Assembly: GCA_030386875.1 (NCBI GenBank)
Contig: CM059559.1
Location: 69,020,392-69,084,391 of the forward strand
DNA from: Morinoia aosen
Lineage: Eukaryota > Arthropoda > Malacostraca > Amphipoda > Talitridae
Length of the DNA: 64,000 nucleotides
Reading direction: 5' to 3'
The translations under genes were made by a program, and so were the position numbers. Positions 22,821-32,654 of this stretch are shown here, one piece after another. A model generated the notes under the pieces. That model was not told where the DNA came from. It searched no databases and saw only the letters and a list, made by a program, of their open reading frames with translations. The stretch's first letter is position 1. Every line of letters begins with the position of its first letter.

Positions 22821-25800
22821 CTGTAATCGCTCTTTCCACTAAAGTTAATAATCTTTCTAAACGTATAAATTTCGTCATTGACACCGGGAGTCAGCAAACG
22901 TTGATTGACCTGAATACAGTTAGTTCTAATAGTTCTAACGATGATTTGCAGCAAATTACTGTAAACACGGTTGGTGCCTCTGTCCCGTTACGGGGCAAGC
23001 ACATTAACGTCGAGCTCGTGCTTCCTGACTGTGAGAAGCATGAGCTTGATGTTTTTGCAATGCAGAATTTGAATCTGCAGATGGGGATGAAGGGTTTGCA
23101 ATCTAAACTCGAGCTCCTTAAAACTAAGCTTCCTCTTTCTACTTCCTTTCCTGAAGTCGTTGATGACAATATTCAAATCAACGGCATTCTAGGAGTTGAT
23201 GCTCTTCAAGCTTTTCGAGTGCTTGAATTGCAAAACGTCGCAGGCTATAAAGTTATGCGTGTAGCTAACGGTTTTTTACCCTTTGGGGCTCTAAAATGTT
23301 ATAAATCCTCTTTGTTTCCTATCGTGGCTTCGGCCGCTGAAAAACAAGACGGTGGCTCGCCTTGTTCTGTTGTTTTGCCTAAAAATTCTTCCCCTTCTGT
23401 TGTTTCGCCTAACAATTCTTCCCCTTCTGTTGTTTCGCCTGACGTTTCTTCCTCTGCTGTCCTGCATAAAGTTTCTTCTTCCTTGACTGTTGCAAACAAA
23501 CAAAAAAAGCAAACAAAAAAGAGTAAACCTAAAGCTAAGCGTTATCATGGTGTGTTGGAGGCATTTTTTGAACCTCCTAAAGTTTGTTCTTCTGCCTTGG
23601 ATGGAACTGAGTGTGATGTGCAGGCCGGTCTTGATAGACTTCTAGACCTAGAATTAATAGGGGTACCTGCTAAGGAAGTAGAGAATGATAAAGAGCTAAA
23701 AGACTTTAAGAGTAGCGTAGTTTATGACGAAGACCGCTATCATGTTCACATACCTTGGAACCGTAATTTACTAGCGAAAGTTCCTCATTGTTTCGGCTTG
23801 GCGCGCTATCTCGCGCAGAAGGTTGCTGCTTCTAACTCTCGTAGGGGGATAGAGCAACAATACAACGATGTCTTTCAGGAACAACTCGAGCTTGGTATAA
23901 TTGAGCCTCTTTCTCTCGAGAATTTAAATGTGTGTGAACATAAGTGGATACCACATAGGCCTGTCGTGCGAGAACACGTTACCACTTCCAAGATACGCCC
24001 AGTGTTTAATTGCTCGCTCAAGCGAGGTAAATTGCCGAGTCTAAACGAGGCCTCATACGTAGGTTCTAACCTCATGAATGATTTGCTTGGTCTGTTGGTG
24101 TACTTTCGATCTAATTCCATTGTTGTGCTATCAGATATTTTCAAGGCTTTCCTTCAGGTGAAGTTAGCCAAGATTTTTGACCGTAATCAATTTAGTTTTG
24201 TTCTCTTTCAAAATGGGGAATATAAATATTTTAGATACACAACCTTGTTGTTCGGTTTTGTCGCTTCCCCATACATTCTCAATTTTCTTCTCAAATTGCA
24301 TGCTAAAACTATTAGTGATTTGGTGGTTAGAGACATCATGTCTAACAAACTGTACGTTGACAACCTTGTATTTACTACTAATTGTCCCGAGCTAGCGCTT
24401 GACACTTTTCAACGCGCGAACAAAGCTTTCAAAGAAAGCGGTTTTCATTTGCGTCAGTGGCAGTCTAATAACTCTAATCTTCTGTCTCAGATTGACCCTT
24501 CTCTTTGTAGCTCCAGTGAGCACTCCAGAGTGTTGGGTTACAACTTTAATTCTTCTTCTGATTCTCTTTCCATATCTGTAAAAAGCTTAAATCCTTCCTG
24601 TAAAACTCGTAGGAGTATGCTGTCAGACATAGCTTCGTTGTATGATCCGCTAGGAATTCTGTTACCTTTCTCTGTTCGAGGAAAACTCATTTTGCGTAAA
24701 TTAACACCCTTGAGACTAGGCTGGGATCAAGACGTTCCAGATGATATCTGTAAAGAATGGCGTAATTTTTGTCAGGAATTTTCTGAATTGCATGAATTTG
24801 AGTTCCCTAGGATGAATCTTGTTGAAACTGAGAAAATTGACCTCGTAATTTTCTGTGATGCTAGTGAAAGAGCTTTTGGAACCTGTATGTACAGTGTCCA
24901 AAAGGAGCGCAGCTCACTCCTTTTCTCTAAAGTTAAAGTTTCGCCTCCTAGGCAAAGAACTCTTCCTTCTCTTGAACTTCTGGCTGTGTATCTTGCGTAC
25001 CAGTGTCTTGTTTCTCTAATGTGTGACGTCAACTTTCCCTATACGGTCTCAAGTGTAACTTTTCTTACCGATTCCAAGGTTACTCTGGCTTGGTTATTGA
25101 GTGGTAAGCCTCCTCGAAAGAATATTTTTGTCAGTAATAGAATTAAGGATATAGACAGCATGCGACTAACGTTGGAAGGTAAAACTACAGCTTCTTTTCA
25201 TTATGAATACGTGCCCACCATGTACAATATGGCAGACATGTTAACTCGAGGTATAAAAGCAGCAAAGTTTCTCGAGAGTAAAAATGTATGGTTGACAGGT
25301 CCTGACTGGATTCGCGAAGGTAAGGACCAGTGGCCCAAGGGACACTTGGGTTACATTCCCCATCAATTTGTATCCTCTGCATGTATTAATGTTAATGTTG
25401 TTCCTCCGTGTGAAGCTCCTATTTTGGAGATTGAACGCTTCTCCTCCTATCCTAAATTATTAGGCACGGTGGAGAAGGTGTTTAAAGCTGTCGCTATTTT
25501 TCGACATGCAGATTTGGGCAATGCAAAATTGCGAGCTTTCATTTTCCTTATTTCTTCTATGCAAAGTAAACACTTTGCAGGCGAGCTCGAGGCCTTGAAA
25601 AATAAAAGTCCTCGGCCGCCGCTGTTAGTTAGAACTTTAAACCTTTTTCTCGATTCGCACGGTATCATTCGTTCCAATAGTCGTATTGCAAATGCTGAGG
25701 AATTAGACTATAACACTCGCAATCCCATCTTGCTGTCTAGTTCTTCACATTTGACCCAATTGCTAATTTCGCACACTCACAAACTTCTTAACCATCAGGG

Positions 25801-27181
25801 GCTCGACATCACCGTTCAAAAACTTAAGTTAGATGGTTATGTCGTGCCGCGCTGCAAGCGCACAGTTCGCGGCGTCTTGGCTAAATGCACTGTATGCAAG
25901 AAGCTAAACGCTAAAGCTTTTTCCTATCCCGATCCTCCTGCTCTACCTGACTCTCGTACTAATTTCGTGAGACCATTTGCCACAACTGGCATGGATTTCT
26001 CTGCCCACTTTTGGGTATTAGACCCTTTTGGTCATAAGCAAAAGGTGTATTTACTGTTATTTACGTGTTTTCAGACTAGGGCTATTCACATTGAAGTTCT
26101 TCCGTCTATGACTCTGGAGGAATTCTGCTTTGCCATTATTCGATTTACGAACGAAAAGGGCATTCCTAACACTGTTTATTCTGACAATGCTAGAACTTTC
26201 ACCGCCGCTCCCGATCTTCTATCGGAAGTGCTAACTTCCTCTCTGTATGAAGAGCGGTTCCGACCTTTTAATATTAAATTCAAAACTATCCCTATCTACA
26301 GTCCTCAATTTGGAGCGATATGGGAACGCCTGTTCAAGTCCATGAAGGATTTCCTGTATAAACTTTTTGGACGGAGCACCTATTCTTATTCTTCCTTTAT
26401 CACTGTCATTTCCGATATTTCTCTTAACCTTAATCGGCGTCCTCTCTCTTACACTGAGATGGGGGACTCGATCTTACCTATAATGCCCCTTCAATTTCTT
26501 CAACTTTACCCTACATCTAATTCTCTTATTCTGTCCGATGAGCTTCCGGACTTGGAGACTGACGATGTTGAGCATCGCGAGCATTTGCTCACTCTTTTGG
26601 AGAGACGCGATGTCATGGTCGCCAAGTTCCGGGAGCTTTGGTATTCTCAGTATCTAATTTCTTTGCGAGGTCCATATCCTCTGAAATCTTTACCTTTGCA
26701 AAATAAATTATTATCTGTGGGTCAAGTGGTACTTGTAAAACACCCGATAAAACCCAGACCATTTTGGGCCTTGGCTCGCATCAGTGCTTTGCTTCCTGGT
26801 CGCGACGGCAAGGTCCGTGTTGTAAGAATTATAAGGGCTGATAACACTGAAAGCGCCATTAAAGTCTCGTTACTGTACCCACTGGAGTTAGTTGTGACAG
26901 ATCCTACTCCAGAGGAGGTGGGAGAAAGCGCAGACGGGAGTGTTTCGGACGCGGAATCATACCCTCGTTCCGAGCCTCCCGCGAGGTTTGAATCTCAAAG
27001 GGGTAGTTCTAACTCTGAACACCCTAGAGTTCAGCCGCTTAATTCTTCAACTTCTTCTGATACGGATTCTTCGGCCTTGTCCGAAGAACCGGTAGTTACT
27101 TCTGCTGACCGCCCTCAAAGGCAAGCGGCGCGTCAGCAACGTAGTAAATTAACTTATCTTATTAAGAAAGGGCATTTGTAA
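22814..27181 (+). CDS. pol: BEL/Pao Pol polyprotein
   Basis: 1455 aa in the order expected for BEL/Pao: aspartic protease (INFVIDTGSQQTLID, catalytic D about residue 23), reverse transcriptase (motif A VLSDIFKAF, D about 441; catalytic box YVDN at about 514-517), RNase H (LVIFCDASERAFG, D about 682; LTDSKVTLAWL), and integrase with an HHCC zinc domain (about 987-1040, HTHKLLNHQG and CTVCKK) and the acidic triad D1061 (GMDFSAHF), D1124 (YSDNART) and E1171 (IWERLFKSMK). The second RT Asp is Asn (YVDN). A Ser/Pro-rich linker with repeated SPSVVSP motifs follows the protease (about 193-215). It is in frame with gag across one UGA; the first ATG at 22814 is given as the start, but readthrough is the more likely mode. 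Confidence 0.95.
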   Translation: MCPVIALSTKVNNLSKRINFVIDTGSQQTLIDLNTVSSNSSNDDLQQITVNTVGASVPLRGKHINVELVLPDCEKHELDVFAMQNLNLQMGMKGLQSKLELLKTKLPLSTSFPEVVDDNIQINGILGVDALQAFRVLELQNVAGYKVMRVANGFLPFGALKCYKSSLFPIVASAAEKQDGGSPCSVVLPKNSSPSVVSPNNSSPSVVSPDVSSSAVLHKVSSSLTVANKQKKQTKKSKPKAKRYHGVLEAFFEPPKVCSSALDGTECDVQAGLDRLLDLELIGVPAKEVENDKELKDFKSSVVYDEDRYHVHIPWNRNLLAKVPHCFGLARYLAQKVAASNSRRGIEQQYNDVFQEQLELGIIEPLSLENLNVCEHKWIPHRPVVREHVTTSKIRPVFNCSLKRGKLPSLNEASYVGSNLMNDLLGLLVYFRSNSIVVLSDIFKAFLQVKLAKIFDRNQFSFVLFQNGEYKYFRYTTLLFGFVASPYILNFLLKLHAKTISDLVVRDIMSNKLYVDNLVFTTNCPELALDTFQRANKAFKESGFHLRQWQSNNSNLLSQIDPSLCSSSEHSRVLGYNFNSSSDSLSISVKSLNPSCKTRRSMLSDIASLYDPLGILLPFSVRGKLILRKLTPLRLGWDQDVPDDICKEWRNFCQEFSELHEFEFPRMNLVETEKIDLVIFCDASERAFGTCMYSVQKERSSLLFSKVKVSPPRQRTLPSLELLAVYLAYQCLVSLMCDVNFPYTVSSVTFLTDSKVTLAWLLSGKPPRKNIFVSNRIKDIDSMRLTLEGKTTASFHYEYVPTMYNMADMLTRGIKAAKFLESKNVWLTGPDWIREGKDQWPKGHLGYIPHQFVSSACINVNVVPPCEAPILEIERFSSYPKLLGTVEKVFKAVAIFRHADLGNAKLRAFIFLISSMQSKHFAGELEALKNKSPRPPLLVRTLNLFLDSHGIIRSNSRIANAEELDYNTRNPILLSSSSHLTQLLISHTHKLLNHQGLDITVQKLKLDGYVVPRCKRTVRGVLAKCTVCKKLNAKAFSYPDPPALPDSRTNFVRPFATTGMDFSAHFWVLDPFGHKQKVYLLLFTCFQTRAIHIEVLPSMTLEEFCFAIIRFTNEKGIPNTVYSDNARTFTAAPDLLSEVLTSSLYEERFRPFNIKFKTIPIYSPQFGAIWERLFKSMKDFLYKLFGRSTYSYSSFITVISDISLNLNRRPLSYTEMGDSILPIMPLQFLQLYPTSNSLILSDELPDLETDDVEHREHLLTLLERRDVMVAKFRELWYSQYLISLRGPYPLKSLPLQNKLLSVGQVVLVKHPIKPRPFWALARISALLPGRDGKVRVVRIIRADNTESAIKVSLLYPLELVVTDPTPEEVGESADGSVSDAESYPRSEPPARFESQRGSSNSEHPRVQPLNSSTSSDTDSSALSEEPVVTSADRPQRQAARQQRSKLTYLIKKGHL

Positions 27182-27316
27182 ACCCTTTCATTTATGTGTT
27201 ATGCGCAGAAATTATTACTTGGTCCTTTCCAGTTTAAGCTGGAAGGACATTGCATGTCTTTGTGTATTTCACGGAATTTTCAAATGACAACTCCGTTTTT
27301 TCTTTTGCCGGGATTG
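27182..27316 (+). other. BEL 3' untranslated stretch
   Basis: Between the pol stop and the right LTR. It has a small hairpin (GTCCTTTCCAG with CTGGAAGGAC, 27222-27248). The purine tract expected before the LTR is weak (GCCGGGATTG). Confidence 0.6.
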
Positions 27317-27856
27317 TGTCGCAAATCCAGCCTGCTCCCCTTTTTACGTCCCATACAAGTTAATCAATATCTTGTATTATCAGGGACTAGGTCATAATTA
27401 ACCCTTAATTGACCTAAAAGCCTAAATATTAATTAAATATGACAAGCAGGCAATAATGGATTGCTTCCCCTTCCTGGCAACAAATGCTTATGTCGAACAT
27501 CCTTAATGTGTTCGTTTATTCTTGGGAGCTGAATCTGAAGCCACAGCTGCGGATTCGGAGCGCCCTTGACGTCGAAGCCTTCGCGGGCTGACACGTCAGA
27601 AGATCACCTACGGAGTCGAAGCACGTGCCTTTGTGCGTTACGACTTCTAAACCGGCCCTGCTTTCGGGCAGCTAAGAGCCCGGATAGCCGGCTATCATTG
27701 TGGAAGTGTTCCCTGGACAACTTTTCTTCGAAGTTCAGGTGAGCAATCCTTACTTATTGTCTTTGCTTGTCATGTTCTTAATTATCATATTGCAGAAGAG
27801 ACTATGTTAATGCCAGGTAAATCTGGAAGTTGGCGCTTTAGCCGGTAAGAGCGACA
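27317..27856 (+). repeat. BEL 3' LTR (540 bp)
   Basis: Starts TGTCGCAAATCC and ends AAGAGCGACA, followed by the GTTT target duplication. Almost identical to the 5' LTR. Confidence 0.95.
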
Positions 27857-28263
27857 GTTTCACTATTCTTGACAGTAACTGTACACATGCATGAAATTTA
27901 AAACTTGAGAGCTGTTTTCTGAGCTTGAGGATGGACATTGTAAATTCACGGCGTGAGGTTTTCAAACTGCATGACTTCTTTTCAATTTCCCTTCCGATAA
28001 AATTTGCTTGAATTTGACTGTACTTGGTTCCGATACTGCATTTATGTCTTAGAGCTTGAAGTTCGTAAACTTTGGGAGAAGCCGATTGTGTAGGCAGAAC
28101 TTTAAAAATATTAGATCGGCGTTTAATTCCACGTTAATTTTCAACAGTTTCTCCGTTTTTCTAAAATCACATTTTAGTTCATTGTAAATTTAAGAAAGAA
28201 CAACTCTAAAGTGAAAATATAAGCATGCTAAGTAAAAAACGACGTTTCGATCTTCTACTGTGG
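27857..28263 (-). mobile_element. 5' region of the BEL-interrupted PLE
   Basis: Continuation of the minus-strand PLE from 19638-20134 across the BEL insertion. It is roughly 90% identical to the reverse complement of 34566-34795 plus 32490-32654 and contains the uninterrupted empty site for the hAT at 32655 (AAGCCGATTG near 28086). It ends at a degraded hammerhead-like motif. Confidence 0.82.
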
Positions 28264-28391
28264 TTTTGATTTTTGTTTACAATTATTTAGTCTAAGATAC
28301 TCAAAGACTTTGTACGTTCATGTTTAGTATGAATTGTCTTTTGTTTTTGCAGAGATATACCTTGATGATGACCACAGTAGAAGGTCGAAAC
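28243..28391. ncRNA. Head-to-head pair of PLE hammerhead-like motifs (left)
   Basis: A minus-strand motif at 28243-28263 (GAAAC side conserved, stem decayed) faces a plus-strand motif at 28362-28391, which reads TTGATGA, T, GACC, loop, GGTC, GAAAC. Between them lies the 3'-terminal ~100 bp of the PLE in plus orientation, the same as at 48895-48985. The plus motif keeps a 4-bp stem II and the GAAAC box. Confidence 0.5.
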
Positions 28392-28425
28392 GTCGTTTTT
28401 TACTTAGCGTGCTCATATTTTTACT

Positions 28426-29593
28426 CTAGAGTTGTTCTTTTCAATATTTGAATGTTCGTTAGGGAATGGACACCAAGCTATCGTGGATAAAATTTAGTAG
28501 TTATTTCATTCAAATAATAAAAGCCTCATTTTTTACTATTTGAGAGAAACTTTTCGTCATGTATTGTAGGATATTAAAAACAAACCATAAATGAATGCTA
28601 ACGCTGCATGTTGACAGTGCAACGTTTTGTTAACTAACCAAATCAAAGTTAGACATCAAACTTGTGTGTTCCAATAGCGTAAAAACATACCGGCAGGCTG
28701 CAGTCGAGACGGTTCAAGAAACGGTTTGTGAGAAGTACAGAAATTTCTTGAGTCCTACTCGCGCGACTTCAGACTTTAGACCACGACTCGTAACTTCTGG
28801 AAGAATGCACTCATCGACTTCAAATTACTCTTAAATGAAAGAGTGAAACATTCTCTCTTTCCCATATCAAACACACGGCCACGATCCTAACGGTTTTCTA
28901 AAAATACAGAAATTCTTCGATAAGCCTGTCCGACTCCAGCGCCGTCAAAAAAAATTGCGTTCGCCTACTCGCAACTTTTGAAAGAATGCACTCATCGACT
29001 TCAAATTGCTCTCAAACAAAATATCGGAATTTTCGTAAGGACAATCGTATATGCCAACATTCTTCATTATTCACAGACAACAGGGGGCTATGCTCTTGTT
29101 AGCTCTTAATTTTGAGATAAGATGCGCTACCGTGAGCTATCAATCTACATTAGAATTTTAAGTGATACTCTTCTCCAGCGGACCAGCTATTAGATAATTT
29201 TTTTGCATGCACTTACTGGGGGGGAGGGTGCACAGCTCCCATTTGCCTCCTCCGCTTTACTTTCAAAGTTATAAACGAACTAACTAATCCCAATAAGAGA
29301 ACGTCTGAGAGACGTCAAGTGTGTGTAGCAATGAAGTTCAGGCGGTCGTTCTCTTCTGTGGGCCTCGTTGAATTGTTGCTTTCGATTCCAGCCCCAACAC
29401 GCAGACCAGCTGCTCTGAGCAGTGGGGCTGAAATTTGGGCCTTGACCACTTGCTGGGAAACATTTGCAGGCCTTCATTTGAGCTCAAGTTAAACAAGTAA
29501 ATTAAGCAAAGAAATATTCAGTTTGTTGAAATTGACATGATAAAATAATCAACATTTATAACCTGTCAACATTCATAGCATAACATAACTTAC
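28426..29593. repeat. Left arm of the long inverted repeat
   Basis: Noncoding; includes a G-run (GGGGGGGAGGG near 29219) and two internal similar blocks (CTCATCGACTTCAAATT at 28811 and 28994). Pairs with 31136-32305. Confidence 0.85.
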
Positions 29594-29725
29594 ATGATCC
29601 ATACTCATTATATTATCATATAGTCTAAATAACACTAATAGTACAGCTTCCTTGATGTAGCCAATCTAACAAACGGTATCTCGTTCCTGAAAAAGTAGAT
29701 ATGCGTGTATTTTACATTTAAACAT

Positions 29726-30528
29726 TTAGCTTTCACACATGATCATTATTTCTTTTCGGATTCGTGGTCCATGGAGCCCGAGAAGTTTTCCTTGTTCAAA
29801 GCTGACGCTTTCAGACGTTGCCATGAGTAGAAAATCCATCAACAAATTTTCTTCGAAGCCCGAAATAAGATGTTTCCTCATCTTGCGCACGTCGTAGGCG
29901 AAAAAACATGGGTCTTTTCCTTTCACTACAGACGTATAGAATGCTAGAGCGAATAGACCACAGCCTGAACCGTCCATTTGTTGTTGTGCATTTAGGCAAT
30001 GAAACACAAGTTTTTAATGGCTTCAGTGCCTGTGTACACCTTTATATACTCAATAACATCTGGACTGGGGTCACCGTTCAGCGAGCAGATGTGTGGGACG
30101 TACGCCACACCTTCAGCAGCTCTGCGACACAATGCGTTTGTGACAACGGCCCAATGACTCCCGCTGTCATGCGCACTTGCGTATCCATCCGTGTCCATTA
30201 TTAACTTACAGTCTTTATACCTTGTGTTAATGACTTGCACAAACATGTCCGTCGTACTAACAAGTGGTTCGGGTTTAAAAACAGTGAGAGGAGAAGGAAA
30301 TCTGTATTGCGGATAGTAATCTCGAATGAGAATAGCGAATGCTTCAATCTCATCACTTGATAGCCAACTTGAGGATTTCAGAATGTCTTCTTTGTACTCG
30401 ATTTTGAGGTTGATATGTGGGAGCCACGTTTTGCATTTGCTCGAGAGGTGTTCTTCTGACTGGGATGTCTTATCGCAAGCCATATTTTCTTGGCAAATTT
30501 CCAGGTCAATCTCTTCAACATATTTCAT
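29726..30528 (-). pseudogene. Ulp1-like (C48-type) cysteine protease remnant
   Basis: Two overlapping minus-strand frames. The first (30528-29992) has WLSSDEIEAFAILIRDYYPQ, the opening block of Ulp1-like proteases carried by eukaryotic transposons, and GSHWAVVTN with the likely catalytic His. The second (30007-29726) has QQQMDGSGCGLFALAF, the Gln/Cys active-site block. A frameshift near 29992-30007 separates His from Cys, so the copy as it stands is not functional. Such proteases cut ubiquitin-like conjugates; their role in transposons is unknown. Confidence 0.72.
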
Positions 30529-30591
30529 TTTCTTGCTAGGCTGTTTTTTGCGTGGTGATGTAGAAATGCTTCTATGTCGAAATTTTTTCAG

Positions 30592-31126
30592 TTACAAAAA
30601 ATCTGTTACACGCTCCCATTTTCTTCTGGGCTTATCATTGTACTCTTTTCGACGATCTTGCAATGCCTTGAATTTTTCTTTCGCTCTTTCGGCGTATGAT
30701 TGCTTTTTGTTTTTCTTCTTGTCCGACCAACGCTCTACGTACTGGTCGTCTCCTCCTTCTGCTTTACTTTTCTTTTTAACAACTTTGTACTCATCACCAG
30801 CTTCTCTACAGCGCCCTTTTATCTGTTTGTACATTCTGCGAACAAAAGATGCTGGTGAAGTTCGCTCATTCCTAAGTATATCTTTCTTCACAATTTTGTG
30901 CCACCCTTCCAACAATCCATTGGTTTCCGTGCCACCTTGCACTCCACACCAGAGTGGCGTAGATGACATGCAGTAAGTCAATATGTCCTCCATCATCATG
31001 GGGGAAATAAAAAGGATTACTTTTCTCTAAGTCAACAGCCACGTACTTTTTAACGTCTTCAGCCAGAACCACGAACTTTTTACCCACAGCGCATTTGTCC
31101 CTGTATCTTCCTGCTTTTTCTACCAC
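30592..31126 (-). pseudogene. Transposase-like C-terminal fragment
   Basis: The frame 30999-30592 has GGTETNGLLEGWHKIVKKDI followed by a basic Lys/Arg-rich tail (KKKSKAEGG, DKKKNKKQ). The pattern NN.LEGWH..LK is common near the end of MULE-type and related transposases. An overlapping frame 31126-30872 holds adjacent sequence shifted by one base. The family assignment is tentative; no DDE residues can be placed. Confidence 0.4.
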
Positions 31127-31135
31127 TAATGTGTA

Positions 31136-32305
31136 ATTATGTTATGCTATGAATGTTGACAGTTTACAAATGTTGATTATTTTACGATGACAATTTCAAC
31201 GAACTGAAAATTTCTTTGCTTAATTTAATTGTTTAACATGAGCTCAAATAGAGGCCTACAAATGTTTCCCAGCAAGAGGTAAAGGCCAAAATTTTAGTCC
31301 CACTGCTCGGAACGGCTGGTCTAAGTCTTGGGGCTGGAATCGAAAGCCACAACTCAACGAGGCCCACAGAAGAGAACGACCGCCTGAACTTCATGGCTAC
31401 ACACACTCGACGTCTCCCAGACATTCTCTTATTGGGATTAGTTAGTTCGTTGATAACTTTAAAAGTAAAGCGGAGGAGGCGAATGGGAGCTTTGCCCCCT
31501 CCCCCCCGGTAAGTGCATGCAAAAAATTTATCTAATAGCTGGTCCGCTGGAGAAGAGTATCACTTATAATTCTAATGTAGATTGATAGCTCATGGTAGCG
31601 CATCTTACCTCAAAATCAAGAGCTAACAAGAGCATAGCCCCCTGTTGTCTGTGAATAATGAAGAATGTTGGCATATTCGATTGTCCTTAAGAAAATTCCG
31701 ATATTTTGTTTGAGAGCAATTTGAAGTCGATGAGTGCATTCTTTCAAAATTTGCGAGTAGGCGAACGCAATTTTTTGTGACGGCGCGCGAGTCGGATAGG
31801 CATATCGAAGAATTTCTGTATTTTTAAAAAACCGTTTAAGTCGTGGCCGTGTGTTTTATATGGGAAAGAGAGAATGTTTCACTCTTTCATTTAAGAGTAA
31901 TTTGAAGTCGATGAGTGCATTCTTTCAGAAGTTACGAGTCGTGGACTAAAGTCTGAAGTCGCGCGAGTAGGACTCAAGAAATTCTCAAGAAATTTCTGTA
32001 CTTCTCACAAACCGTTTCTTGAACCGTCTCGACTGCGACCTGCCGGTATGTTTTTACGCTATTGGAACACACAAGTTTGATGTCAAGTTTGATTTGGTTA
32101 GTCGACAAAACGTTACACGGTCAACATGCAGCGTTAGCATTCATCTACGGTTTGTTTTTAATATCGTACAATGCATCTGACGAAAAGTGTCTCCCAAATA
32201 GTAAAAAATGAGGCTTTTATTATTTAAATGAAATAACTACTAAAGTTTATCCACGATAGCTTGGTGTTCATTCACTAACGAACATTCAAATTTTAAAATG
32301 AACAA
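31136..32305. repeat. Right arm of the long inverted repeat
   Basis: Reverse complement of 28426-29593 with roughly 90% identity and small indels. Noncoding. Confidence 0.85.
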
Positions 32306-32342
32306 CTTTAGAAAAAAATGAGCACGCCAAGTAGAAAACGAC

Positions 32343-32490
32343 GTTTCGACATTTTACTGTGGTCATCATCAAGGTTATTCTCTGCAAAAAAGAAAGACAA
32401 TTCTTACTAAACATGAACGTAGAAAGTCTTTGAGTATCTTAGACTAAATAATTGTAAACAAAAATCAAAACCACAGTAGTAGGTCGAAAC
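32343..32490. ncRNA. Head-to-head pair of PLE hammerhead-like motifs (right)
   Basis: Mirror image of the left pair: a minus-strand motif at 32343-32372 with GACC-like stem, GATGA and GAAAC boxes, then ~100 bp of inverted PLE 3' end, then a plus-strand partial motif (32471-32490, AGGTCGAAAC) that begins the plus-strand PLE. Confidence 0.5.
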
Positions 32491-32654
32491 GTTGTTTTTT
32501 ACTTAGCGTGCTCATATTTTTACTTTAGAGTTGTTCCTTTCTAAATTAACAATGAACTGAAACTTGATTTTAGAAAAGCGGAGAAACTGTCAAAAACTAA
32601 CGTGAAATTAAACGCCGATCTAAAATTTTTAAAGTTCTGTCTGTACAATCGGCT

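Larger units (their letters stand above)
20135..27856 (+). mobile_element. Complete BEL/Pao LTR retrotransposon
   Basis: 7722 bp bounded by LTRs that begin TGTYGC and end GCGACA, flanked by GTTT on both sides (20131-20134 and 27857-27860). Removing the element and one GTTT restores the PLE sequence, which is present uninterrupted in the plus-strand PLE copy near 34790-34800. gag and pol are both open, and the LTRs differ by about five substitutions and two small indels. It is therefore a recent and possibly competent insertion. Confidence 0.96.
28236..32515 (-). mobile_element. Long-inverted-repeat structure with protease/transposase-like core
   Basis: Arms of about 1.3 kb (roughly 28236-29593 and 31136-32515) are inverted copies of each other. 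Matching landmarks include GTTCGTTAG near 28452 and its complement near 32275, and TAGCATAACATAA near 29577 and its complement near 31140. The 1.5-kb core carries minus-strand coding remnants. MULE-type transposons can have long terminal repeats and Ulp1-like proteases, so that class is possible. The arms continue into PLE termini, so the exact element ends are not resolved. Confidence 0.65.
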
